A stretch of 64,000 nt of DNA from contig CAZYQI010000006.1 in NCBI GenBank assembly GCA_964649745.1, positions 1 through 64,000 on the forward strand, written 5' to 3'. Both the position numbers and the translations under genes were made by a program. Every line of letters starts with the position of its first letter. Position 1 is the first letter of the stretch. The notes below the pieces were generated by a model. That model saw nothing but the letters and a program-made list of their open reading frames with translations. It was not told the DNA's origin and did no database searches. Below, one piece after another: positions 50,641 to 59,051 of the stretch. The stretch comes from CAZEHS01 sp964649745 (GTDB lineage: Bacteria > Bacillota > Clostridia > Peptostreptococcales > Acidaminobacteraceae).

Positions 50641-51654
50641 TCAAGCCCCTTTCATGACGCCTTTACCCAGTTCAGAGGCAGGCGCATCTTCGTGGAGGAG
50701 CCAGCAGGCCGAACGGTGCCCTTCTCCGCAGGTGAAGTAGGGCGGCTGTTCTTCAAGGCATATTTTAAGACAGTAGTCACATCGATCTGCAAAGGGGCAG
50801 CCCTTTGGCGGTTTAAGCAGGTCGGGCGGAGTTCCGTCGATCGGAATCAACCGCTGATGACCGGCATCCAGACGGGGCACCGATTTGAGAAGTCCCAACG
50901 TATATGGATGCTTGGGGTGGTAGAAGATATCCTCCACCTTCCCTTCTTCCATGATCAGGCCACCGTACATAACGATGATACGGGAGCAAACATCCGCCAC
51001 AACCCCTAAGTCATGGGTAATCAGGATAATGGATGTCTGAATCTTTTCCTTCAGATCTTTCATCAATTCCAGAATCTGAGCCTGTATGGTTACATCCAGA
51101 GCCGTGGTCGGTTCATCGGCCACCAACAGATCCGGCTGGCAGGACAGCGCTATGGCAATCATCGCCCGTTGCCGCATCCCGCCGGAGAATTCATGGGGGT
51201 AGTTATCAACGCGCTTCTCCGGCGAAGGAATCCCTACCAGGGTAAGCATTTCAATCGCCTTCTTGCGGGCCTCAACCTTGCTGATCTTCTGGTGCTGCAT
51301 CACGGCTTCCATTATCTGGTCGCCGATGGTGTATACAGGGTTCAGGGATGTCATCGGGTCCTGAAAGATCATGGCGATCTCATTTCCTCGGATCTCACGC
51401 ATGTCACGGTCAGAACGCTGGACAATATCACGGCCCTTGAACAGCACTTCCCCTTCTTTGATTTTACCTGGGTATTGCAGCAGACGCATGATAGACATGG
51501 ACGTTACACTTTTACCGCTGCCCGACTCGCCTACGATTCCCAGTGCTTCTCCCTTGTCAACGTGGAAGGACACACCCCGTACTGCCTGTATCTCTCCCAC
51601 ATGTGCGTAGAAGGAGGTTTTCATATTCTTCACTTCAAGTAGTTTCTCTGCCAT
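50641..51654 (-). CDS. oppD: Oligopeptide ABC transporter ATPase OppD
   Basis: A 337-residue partner ATPase of OppF. Walker A 'GESGSGKSVTSM', signature 'HEFSGGMRQRAMIAIAL', Walker B 'LLVADEPTTALD', and a C-terminal oligopeptide-transporter domain with Cys at 'CPFADRCDYCLKIC' and 'YFTCGEGHRSAC', the pattern of the known Fe-S-binding tail. It starts 15 bases after oppC. Confidence 0.95.
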   Translation of the reverse strand: MAEKLLEVKNMKTSFYAHVGEIQAVRGVSFHVDKGEALGIVGESGSGKSVTSMSIMRLLQYPGKIKEGEVLFKGRDIVQRSDRDMREIRGNEIAMIFQDPMTSLNPVYTIGDQIMEAVMQHQKISKVEARKKAIEMLTLVGIPSPEKRVDNYPHEFSGGMRQRAMIAIALSCQPDLLVADEPTTALDVTIQAQILELMKDLKEKIQTSIILITHDLGVVADVCSRIIVMYGGLIMEEGKVEDIFYHPKHPYTLGLLKSVPRLDAGHQRLIPIDGTPPDLLKPPKGCPFADRCDYCLKICLEEQPPYFTCGEGHRSACWLLHEDAPASELGKGVMKGA

Positions 51655-51669
51655 AGTCCTTCACCTCAC

Positions 51670-52890
51670 TTACTTGCGCAGACGGGGATCCAGAGCATCA
51701 CGGAGCCCGTCACCCAGGAAGTTGAACGCCAACATTGTAATACAGATAGCCATTGATGGGAAGAACAGTTGATAGCTGTATGTCCTAAGGCCTGCCAAGG
51801 CATCGTTGGCCAGTGTTCCCCAGCTGGCGATGGGAGGTGTTACACCCAAACCGATAAAGCTGAGGAAGGCTTCTGTAAAGATAGCTGTGGGGATCATCAT
51901 CGTCATGGTTACGATGATGGGACCCAATGCATTGGGAATCAGATGGCGGATCATAATCCGATTTGTGCTGGCGCCCAGAGTCCTGGCTGCCAGTATAAAT
52001 TCCTGTTCCTTGAGGGTCAGCACCTGTGCCCGTACGATCCGTGCCATACGGTCCCAGAATACCGACCCCAGTGCTATGACGATGGACTGAAGCCCCGGCT
52101 CGAAAACTACCGTCAGGAGGATAACATATAGAATCAACGGCACTGTATCGATAATATCCACGATACGCATCATGATCGCATCCACCCGACCACCCATGTA
52201 ACCCGAAATGCCTCCGTAGAGAACACCGATCACCAGGTTAACGGTGGTTGCTACAAATGCGATGAAGAGTGAGATTCGAGCGCCGTTAAGTACACGGACA
52301 AAAATATCGCGGCCCAGAGTATCACTTCCGAACCAGTATGTTTTGTTGAATACGGTCTTTGAGGGCTGGGCCTCTTTGCCGTCTACCCGCAAGGAAAATT
52401 TCTGAGCCTGGGGACCCGCTGCCTCCGAGCCATCCTCTACGGCTTTATTCTGTGCACTGATATAGGAATACTCCAGTTCAACCTTCTTGCCGTCAATCTC
52501 ATAGCTTCTGATCTTTTTTTCTGTATCGTTGTTTGTTTCAGCAATCCGTTTAACGATTTTCCCGTTGGGATCCACCTGAATCAGCTTATACTCCCTGTGG
52601 GCGTATACATAGGTACTGTCCGATATCTGATAAAGGTCCATGACGGGGGGGATGCCCTGCAAGCTGAGATTCTGTCTTGCGAAGTCATGCTTTGACACCA
52701 TCGGACCAACCACAGCCATAAGCACCAAAATAATAATCGTATAAAGACCAATCATGGAAAGGTAATTCTGCTTCAGCCGACGCCATGCGTCCTGCCAGTA
52801 AGTCATGCTGGGACGAACGATTTTCTCAACGTTCTTTTCTTCTTTTGGAATTTTGTCCCACATCGATTTGTCAAATTTAATTTCCGCCAT
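51670..52890 (-). CDS. oppC: Oligopeptide ABC permease OppC with an inserted extracellular domain
   Basis: A 406-residue permease, about 80-100 longer than usual OppC. The first membrane segment (~40-62) is followed by ~130 residues with a soluble insert ('VYAHREYKLIQVDPNGKIVK' to 'KFSLRVDGKEAQPSKTVFN') before the usual 'YWFGSDTLGRDIFVRVLNGAR'. The transporter domain (~200-406) has five segments and the EAA loop 'ARTLGASTNRIMIRHLIPNALG'. The insert faces outside and could contact the binding protein. AGGAGGCAGCC precedes the ATG. Confidence 0.93.
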   Translation of the reverse strand: MAEIKFDKSMWDKIPKEEKNVEKIVRPSMTYWQDAWRRLKQNYLSMIGLYTIIILVLMAVVGPMVSKHDFARQNLSLQGIPPVMDLYQISDSTYVYAHREYKLIQVDPNGKIVKRIAETNNDTEKKIRSYEIDGKKVELEYSYISAQNKAVEDGSEAAGPQAQKFSLRVDGKEAQPSKTVFNKTYWFGSDTLGRDIFVRVLNGARISLFIAFVATTVNLVIGVLYGGISGYMGGRVDAIMMRIVDIIDTVPLILYVILLTVVFEPGLQSIVIALGSVFWDRMARIVRAQVLTLKEQEFILAARTLGASTNRIMIRHLIPNALGPIIVTMTMMIPTAIFTEAFLSFIGLGVTPPIASWGTLANDALAGLRTYSYQLFFPSMAICITMLAFNFLGDGLRDALDPRLRK

Positions 52891-52899
52891 GGCTGCCTC

Positions 52900-53820
52900 C
52901 TAATCTTCCAGCTTGATACGGGGATCAATCAGCCCGTATAACAGGTCTACTATCAGGACCGCAACAATGAGGAACACTGAGTAGAATATCGTAAGACCCA
53001 TGATAACCGTGTAGTCGCGATTTCCAACCGCCTCAACAAAGTGTTTCCCTACTCCGGGGATAGCAAATATCCGTTCAACAACAAACGAGCCGGTAAGGAT
53101 AAACGCAACTGTGGGTCCCATGTAGGTGACAACCGGGATCAGTGCGTTCTTCAAGGCGTGTTTGCCAATGACCTTGAACTCCGGAAGCCCCTTCGCCCGG
53201 GCTGTCCGTATATAATCCTGCTGAAGAACTTCCAGCATGCTGGACCGCATTAGACGGGCCACAAAGGCCAGAGAGAATCCGCCCAGGGCGATGGTGGGTC
53301 CAATGAGATGCTTCCACGATGACAACCCGTTGGATGGCAGCCACCCTAACCGTGCACTGAAAATGTACACGATCCCCGTGGCCATAACAAAGCTTGGTAT
53401 GGTTATCCCCAATGTGGCCAGCACCATCACCGTATGATCTTGCCATTTGTTCTGCTTTAATGCAGAGATAATCCCTGCGGGGATTCCCAGAAGCACAATC
53501 ATGAGAACCGATGAGGCGCCGATTTTCACCGTGTAAGGCCAGCCCTCCTTAATCAGTTGGTTGACCGTTACACCGCGGCGCTGGAACGAAGGTCCCAAAT
53601 CCAGCTTAACCACGTTGCCCACATAATCCACGTACTGTTTCCATACCGGATCATCCAAGTGATATTTTTTGTTCAAGGCTTCCAGAACTGCAGGAGGAAG
53701 CGCACGCTCCCGGGTGAACGGGCCACCGGGAATGGCATGCATCATGCTGAATGTGAGGGTTATGATGACTAAAAGCGTGACGACCATCGCTATGGCGCGA
53801 TTGAATAAGAATTTACCCAC
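52900..53820 (-). CDS. oppB: Oligopeptide ABC permease OppB
   Basis: A 306-residue permease with six membrane segments, the 'HLDDPVWKQYVDYVGNVV' periplasmic loop and the EAA loop 'ARAKGLPEFKVIGKHALKNALIPV'. The GTG at 53820 is chosen because AAAGGAG lies 8 bases upstream and the product then begins 'GKFLFNRAIAMVVTLL', as in the family; ATGs further upstream lack a site. It is first gene of oppBCDF. Confidence 0.93.
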   Translation of the reverse strand: MGKFLFNRAIAMVVTLLVIITLTFSMMHAIPGGPFTRERALPPAVLEALNKKYHLDDPVWKQYVDYVGNVVKLDLGPSFQRRGVTVNQLIKEGWPYTVKIGASSVLMIVLLGIPAGIISALKQNKWQDHTVMVLATLGITIPSFVMATGIVYIFSARLGWLPSNGLSSWKHLIGPTIALGGFSLAFVARLMRSSMLEVLQQDYIRTARAKGLPEFKVIGKHALKNALIPVVTYMGPTVAFILTGSFVVERIFAIPGVGKHFVEAVGNRDYTVIMGLTIFYSVFLIVAVLIVDLLYGLIDPRIKLED

Positions 53821-53912
53821 ACTGTACACTCCTTTCATGAAGATATCTTTTCTCCGGCACATTGGTGCCGTGATTGGCGGCAAGATGAATCCTGCCGTTG
53901 TTCCGCACCTTT

Positions 53913-53942
53913 ACTATAGGGTATAAGTATGAGTGAATTCAA
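53913..53942 (-). promoter_or_regulatory. Candidate oppBCDF promoter
   Basis: On the minus strand TTGAAT (53942-53937), an 18-base spacer and TATAGT (53918-53913). The leader to the oppB GTG would be about 85 bases. Confidence 0.6.
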
Positions 53943-54070
53943 TACTTTGAAGGTTATCATACCGTTTAAATAAACGTAACAAACTCTGCGAATGTTGCCA
54001 CTGCTGTAATCTGACAACGATTTCCCAAGCAGCACACTGGTGACCCGTTAAGTTATGTTAATAATTTGCT

Positions 54071-54095
54071 CCTTAATTACATACAGTAATTAAGG
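54071..54095. promoter_or_regulatory. Candidate operator: perfect 10-bp inverted repeat
   Basis: CCTTAATTAC at 54071-54080 and its complement at 54086-54095 with spacer ATACA. It sits about 28 bases upstream of the -35 of the small membrane gene and is too AT-rich and unflanked by T runs to be a convincing terminator. Confidence 0.45.
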
Positions 54096-54122
54096 TTTAT
54101 TCTTAACCTCCTTATTTTAACC

Positions 54123-54151
54123 TGTCAATTTCCCCTAATTTCATTTATAAT
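54123..54151 (+). promoter_or_regulatory. Promoter of the small membrane protein gene
   Basis: TGTCAA (54123-54128), a 17-base spacer and a perfect TATAAT (54146-54151). Confidence 0.65.
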
Positions 54152-54221
54152 TATCCTCAGACTCATATTAGAAACGGTCACACACATGGCCGCTTTCTGT
54201 AACTTTCAGGAGGCATTGTTT

Positions 54222-54515
54222 ATGAATTTTATGCACATCTTAAGCCAAGTCTTCGCCCTTGGTGCATGCATTGTATATCTGTTGGTGTTTCTTTACATTC
54301 TCAATTTTCTTGTAGCCCGCTACACACGCTTTAAATCCCAGCTTTCCCTGGCGTCTATCAAAACCGGCGTTCTTATCTTCACAGCCGTCCTATACACCAT
54401 TATGTCCAGCCTTGGATACGGCTCCAGCGCTTTCGTTCTGCCGTCTCACCTCTTTGTCATCGGCCTTATTTGGGCCGAATATTACAGAGGGAACAAACAG
54501 AATCAGAGCAGTTGA
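54222..54515 (+). CDS. Small integral membrane protein, unknown family
   Basis: A 97-residue protein with three hydrophobic segments (about 8-30, 45-63 and 68-85) and a short polar tail. A cytoplasmic loop 'VARYTRFKSQLSLASIK' lies between the first two. TTCAGGAGGCATTGTTT precedes the ATG at 54222; the longer frame is not supported. It has its own promoter and a terminator shared with ligA. I do not recognise the family. Confidence 0.75.
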   Translation: MNFMHILSQVFALGACIVYLLVFLYILNFLVARYTRFKSQLSLASIKTGVLIFTAVLYTIMSSLGYGSSAFVLPSHLFVIGLIWAEYYRGNKQNQSS

Positions 54516-54535
54516 ACCTGCTGCCATCCGCAATA

Positions 54536-54578
54536 AAAAAAAACTTAGTGCAGAATTCCGCACTAAGTTTTTTTATTG
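54536..54578. terminator. Bidirectional terminator before ligA end
   Basis: An 11-bp stem (54541-54551 with 54560-54570), an 8-base loop, a long A run on the left and a T run on the right. It lies between the convergent small membrane gene and ligA. Confidence 0.92.
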
Positions 54579-56564
54579 CTTCAATATCTTTAAAAATTCC
54601 ATCTCTGTAATCACCCGTACACCCAGCTCATTGGCTTTTTCCAGCTTGCTGCCGGCCTCTTCTCCCGCCAGGACGCAGGTGGTTTTTTTGCTGACGCTGC
54701 CGCTTACCTTTCCGCCGTTGGCTTCTATCAAGGCTTTGGCATCGTCCCGGCTTAAGGTGGGAAGGGTGCCGGTGAGCACGAAGATCTGCCCGGCAAGCAG
54801 GGTTCCCCGTTCTCCCGCTTCTTCAAGGGAACGGAGATTGACCCCGGCGGTTCTGAACTTTTCAATGAGGGTTCGGTTTTCTTCGTTGTCTGTCCATTGT
54901 CGGATGCTGGCCGCCATTTTATCGCCGATTTCCGCAATCGCGGTAAGCTCGGTTTCCGAAGCCCCAAGAATGCTGTCCAGGTTTCCGAAGTGCCTTGCCA
55001 GCAGCTTGGCGGCCCGCTCTCCCACCAAGGGGATACCCAAACCGCTGATCAGGCGGTACAGATCGTTGGCCTTGGATTTTTCGATGGCCTCGGTGAGATT
55101 TTTTGCCGAAAGCTCCCCCATACGGTCCAGGGCTGCCAGCTCTTGCTGCATGGGGGCCAGATAATAAAGGTCTGCCGCATCCCGGATGAAGCGCTGATCG
55201 ATGAGCAGATCCACCAGGGCCTCTCCCAGACCATCGATGTTCATGGCCGGGCGAGATACGAAATGGATGATGCCGCGCCGCTTCTTGGCGGGACAGTCCG
55301 GATTGGGACACCGGAGGGCCACTTCCCCTTCCAGGCGAACGGTGGAGGTATCACATACCGGGCAGTTTTCAGGAAGAACGAAGGGCTTTTCGTCCCCTGT
55401 GCGGAGCTCCGTGATCACACGGACCACTGCGGGAATCACATCCCCGGCCTTCTGAATCATCACGTGGTCCCCGATGCGGATATCTTTTTCATTGATATAG
55501 TCCTGATTGTGAAGGGTGGCCCGGCGAACGGTGGATCCGGCCACCAGCACGGCGGTCAGCTCGGCTCTTGGGGTAAGAACCCCGGTGCGTCCCACATGAA
55601 CGGTGATGTCTTCGATGCGGGTCTTGGCTTCCTCCGGGGGGAACTTGAATGCCACTGCCCACTTAGGGCTTTTGCTTTTTACCCCCAATTCACTGCGCTG
55701 GGCAAGGCTGTCCACCTTGATGACCAGGCCGTCGATATCGAAGGGCAGCTCGTGGCGACGGGACGGCATCTCTTCACAAAGCTTCAGGATGGCCTCCACG
55801 GTTTCGCAGCGGTAGGGCTTGGAGGTCTTGAAGCCCAGCTTCGTCAGGTACTCCAGGGTTTCCATATGACTGCCCGGGGTTTGTCCGGACAGAACATCGA
55901 AAACCAGTATATCCAAGACCCGGCGGGCGGTTATCTTTGGGTCCAGCTGCCGCAGGGAACCTGCCGCAGCGTTTCTTGGGTTGGCAAAACGCTGCAGGCC
56001 CTGCAGCTCCTGGTTTTCGTTCAGTGTCGCGAAGGCCTCCCGGGGGAAATACACCTCTCCCCGCACCTCGATGTCCACCGGTTCCGACAGCTTCAGCGGA
56101 ACGCTTCGGATGGTGCGTACGTTTTCGGTGATATCCTCACCGATCTCCCCGTCACCCCGGGTTGCTCCCCGAACAAGGAAGCCCCCTTCATACTTAAGGG
56201 CTACAGAAAGGCCGTCAATCTTGTATTCCACGGCGTAAACAACGTCGCCGCTGATTTCCTTACGGACCCGGCCGTCGAAATCCATCACTTCTTGGGAATT
56301 GTAGCTGTTGTCCAGACTCAACAGCCTTACCCCGTGTTTCGCAGGTTCGAACTGCTCCAGAACCCGTCCTCCCACGCGACCCGTGGGGGAATCCGCCAGC
56401 CGGAACTTCGGAAATTCATTTTCAAGGGACAGCAGCTCTGCCAGAAGTTGGTCGTATTCATAGTCGGTGACCGTGGGGCTGTCTTCCACGTAATAGTGCT
56501 CATTGTACCGGTTTATTAACTCCGTGAGATCGGTGATTCTGGCCTTTGCCTGATTGGTTTCCAT
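54573..56564 (-). CDS. ligA: NAD-dependent DNA ligase LigA
   Basis: A 663-residue replicative ligase. Domain Ia ('YYVEDSPTVTDYEYDQLL'), adenylation domain with the Lys in 'AVEYKIDGLSVALKYEGG', OB fold, zinc finger (Cys in 'CPVCDTS' and 'RCPNPDCPAKKR'), helix-hairpin-helix region and C-terminal BRCT ('GQIFVLTGTLPTLSRDDAK'). All are present. The start at 56564 has AAGGAGCAGTCC. It lies 13 bases after pcrA and is co-transcribed with it, the usual pcrA-ligA order. Confidence 0.97.
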   Translation of the reverse strand: METNQAKARITDLTELINRYNEHYYVEDSPTVTDYEYDQLLAELLSLENEFPKFRLADSPTGRVGGRVLEQFEPAKHGVRLLSLDNSYNSQEVMDFDGRVRKEISGDVVYAVEYKIDGLSVALKYEGGFLVRGATRGDGEIGEDITENVRTIRSVPLKLSEPVDIEVRGEVYFPREAFATLNENQELQGLQRFANPRNAAAGSLRQLDPKITARRVLDILVFDVLSGQTPGSHMETLEYLTKLGFKTSKPYRCETVEAILKLCEEMPSRRHELPFDIDGLVIKVDSLAQRSELGVKSKSPKWAVAFKFPPEEAKTRIEDITVHVGRTGVLTPRAELTAVLVAGSTVRRATLHNQDYINEKDIRIGDHVMIQKAGDVIPAVVRVITELRTGDEKPFVLPENCPVCDTSTVRLEGEVALRCPNPDCPAKKRRGIIHFVSRPAMNIDGLGEALVDLLIDQRFIRDAADLYYLAPMQQELAALDRMGELSAKNLTEAIEKSKANDLYRLISGLGIPLVGERAAKLLARHFGNLDSILGASETELTAIAEIGDKMAASIRQWTDNEENRTLIEKFRTAGVNLRSLEEAGERGTLLAGQIFVLTGTLPTLSRDDAKALIEANGGKVSGSVSKKTTCVLAGEEAGSKLEKANELGVRVITEMEFLKILKQ

Positions 56565-56577
56565 GGACTGCTCCTTA

Positions 56578-58758
56578 TCAGGATATGACTTCAAGGGGTG
56601 CAAACCCCAGCATGAGTTTCTTGATTCCCTTCTGATTGAAGGCGATGGTGAGTTCGGTCTGATTTCCGCTTCCCTTCACGCTGATGATGACCCCTTCTCC
56701 GAAGAGCTTATGCCGCACCTTGGCCCCCGCCTTCAAATCCTCTGCTCCTTCCGGCGCAGTTCCTGAAGACTTCTGGCTGGCACTGACCGGCGGCACCGCC
56801 CAGGAGGGCTTGGCCTCGCTGATTGCCTGCTTTTTCTTCCGGGGTTTTTCGAAAAGCTCCTCTGGAATTTCATCAATAAAGCGAGAGATCATATTGTAGC
56901 TGGTTCTTCCGAACTGGAACCGCATGGTGGCATGGGTCAGGTGAAGCTCCCGTTCTGCCCGGGTGATGCCCACATAACAAAGACGGCGTTCCTCTTCCAG
57001 GTCGTCCTCCTGAATGGCCCGGCTGGTGGGGAAAAGACCTTCCTCCATGCCCACCATGAATACAACCGGAAACTCCAGACCCTTGGCGCTGTGAAGGGTC
57101 ATGAGGCGCACTCCCTCCTCTTCCTCGACCAGGGTATCCTGGTCGCTGACCAGGCTCATATCCGCCAGAAAATCCTGCAGGGTTCCCTCTTCATTGTTGA
57201 ATTCAAATTCCTGAGCCACGGATAGGAATTCCTCGATGTTTTCCATCCGGCTTCGGGCTTCAACCGAGTTTTCCAGTTCCAGCGCCGTCATATAACCGGA
57301 ACCCTTCAACACGCTTTCGATGGCGTCCACCGGTTTCAGATTATGGCGCTCGACAATCAGAGGCTCCACACACCGGACAAAAGCCCGGAGCCCTTCTGTG
57401 GTTTTGGCGGGGAACCATTTTTCAGCAATGGCTTCATACAGCACGGAAAGCGGGGGTTCTTCTCTCTCGTTCATTTCTCCAAAGAGCCGGTCAATGGTTT
57501 TTTCGCCTATATGCCGGCCAGGCACGTTAATGACCCTGCCAAAGGCGATGAGGTCCACCGGATTCTGAATGATACGGAGGTAAGCCATGATATCCTTGAT
57601 TTCCTTGCGATCGTAGAACTTGAGTCCGCCTACGATCTTGTATGGGATACGCGCCTGGCGAAGGGCATCCTCCATGACCCGGGACTGCGCGTTGGTGCGA
57701 TATAGAACCGCCATGTCCTTGTAGGCCTCGTCAGACTCCCGGGCCTTTTCCGCAATGCGGAGCGCCACATATCGGGCTTCTTCCTTGTCGTCTTGGGCTA
57801 CAAAATATTTAAGCTGATGGCCATCCTCATTGTCGGTCCACAGGGTTTTTTTCCTGCGGTCCATATTGTTGTCAATAACGGCGTTGGCCGCCTCCAGTAT
57901 CCGTTTGGTGGATCGGTAGTTCTGTTCCAGCTTGATGACGGTTGCCGGAGAGAAATCCTTCTCAAAATCCCGGATATTCCGGATGTCCGCTCCCCGCCAG
58001 CCATAGATAGACTGGTCCAGATCACCTACGACACAAAGATTCCTGTGCTTTTGGGCCAGAAGACGGATCAGCTCGTATTGGGCCCGGTTGGTATCCTGAT
58101 ACTCATCCACATGAATGTATTTAAAACGCTCCTGCCAAGACAGCAGCACTTCGGGTTTGCTTTTTAACAGCTCCACGGTCTTCAGTATCAGATCATCGAA
58201 ATCCATGGCGTTATTGCTCTTGAGCCTGCTCTGGTAACGGCGGTACACCTCGGCGATTTCTTCCTTCTCATCGTCACCGGGGAAGGCTGCCTTGTACCGT
58301 TCAGGGGTCATCATCCGGTCCTTGGCCCAGCTGATCTCCCCCATCACCCGACGGACCGGCAAATCGTCCTCATCGATTCTCAGCTCTTTTAGGATCTCCT
58401 TGGCCAGGGTCTTCTGGTCCTGGGGATCATAAATGACGAAATTCTTGGTGTATCCCAAATACTCCACATCCCGCCTGAGCATCCGCACACAAATGGCATG
58501 GAAGGTTCCGATCCACATGCCTGCGGTGGAATATCCCAGCAGCTTCTCTACGCGGCTGTTCATCTCTTTTGCCGCCTTGTTGGTAAAGGTGAGGGCCAGC
58601 ACATTGCCCGGGTACATGCCCTTATCCTTGATAAGGTGTGCAATGCGCCAGGTAAGAACCCTGGTTTTTCCCGATCCCGCGCCGGCCACCACCAACAGGG
58701 GGCCTTCCGTTGCCAATACAGCATCCCGCTGCTCTTTATTAAGGGTTGAAAAATCCAT
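56578..58758 (-). CDS. pcrA: UvrD/PcrA-type DNA helicase
   Basis: A 726-residue superfamily 1 3'-5' helicase for repair and replication restart. Motifs: Q 'LNKEQRDAVLATEGP', Walker A 'VVAGAGSGKTRVLTWRIAHL', II 'HVDEYQDTNRAQYEL', III 'VGDLDQSIYGWRGAD', V 'LMTLHSAKGLEFPVVF', VI 'RRLCYVGITRAERELHL'. The C-terminal Tudor-like segment binds RNA polymerase in PcrA. The ATG at 58758 follows AAGGAGCCCTCA. Confidence 0.97.
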   Translation of the reverse strand: MDFSTLNKEQRDAVLATEGPLLVVAGAGSGKTRVLTWRIAHLIKDKGMYPGNVLALTFTNKAAKEMNSRVEKLLGYSTAGMWIGTFHAICVRMLRRDVEYLGYTKNFVIYDPQDQKTLAKEILKELRIDEDDLPVRRVMGEISWAKDRMMTPERYKAAFPGDDEKEEIAEVYRRYQSRLKSNNAMDFDDLILKTVELLKSKPEVLLSWQERFKYIHVDEYQDTNRAQYELIRLLAQKHRNLCVVGDLDQSIYGWRGADIRNIRDFEKDFSPATVIKLEQNYRSTKRILEAANAVIDNNMDRRKKTLWTDNEDGHQLKYFVAQDDKEEARYVALRIAEKARESDEAYKDMAVLYRTNAQSRVMEDALRQARIPYKIVGGLKFYDRKEIKDIMAYLRIIQNPVDLIAFGRVINVPGRHIGEKTIDRLFGEMNEREEPPLSVLYEAIAEKWFPAKTTEGLRAFVRCVEPLIVERHNLKPVDAIESVLKGSGYMTALELENSVEARSRMENIEEFLSVAQEFEFNNEEGTLQDFLADMSLVSDQDTLVEEEEGVRLMTLHSAKGLEFPVVFMVGMEEGLFPTSRAIQEDDLEEERRLCYVGITRAERELHLTHATMRFQFGRTSYNMISRFIDEIPEELFEKPRKKKQAISEAKPSWAVPPVSASQKSSGTAPEGAEDLKAGAKVRHKLFGEGVIISVKGSGNQTELTIAFNQKGIKKLMLGFAPLEVIS

Positions 58759-59051
58759 TGAGGGCTCCTTGAAAGACGATCTTTGTCGTCGAATTTGCGA
58801 ACGGAATAGCGAATATCTGTTCGTGAATATTGTACCAGAAAGAACATAAAAAATGAACCCAGCCGTCATCTGTTCATTTCCACTTGTTTCAAATTCAAAT
58901 TTCAGTACTATTAATTTTCGTATAGGTTTTTCATCCTTTAAACAAATATCTTAATAACAATATGTAAGTAACCGGTTGACCCTCTTATTGATATCGATTA
59001 TCATCATCTTTGAGGCCATTTTTTACGACCCTACACCACAAGGAGACCACC

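Larger units (their letters stand above)
53821..54221. other. Divergent promoter region of opp and the small membrane protein
   Basis: It holds both promoters (listed) and a perfect 10-bp inverted repeat CCTTAATTAC/GTAATTAAGG (54071-54095, 5-base spacer) between them, a possible operator. Confidence 0.6.

Noticed and set aside
54897..56519. 540-codon open frame on the plus strand
   Set aside because: It is antisense to ligA, whose motifs are complete; the frame is a by-product of ligA codon usage and has no RBS or family resemblance.
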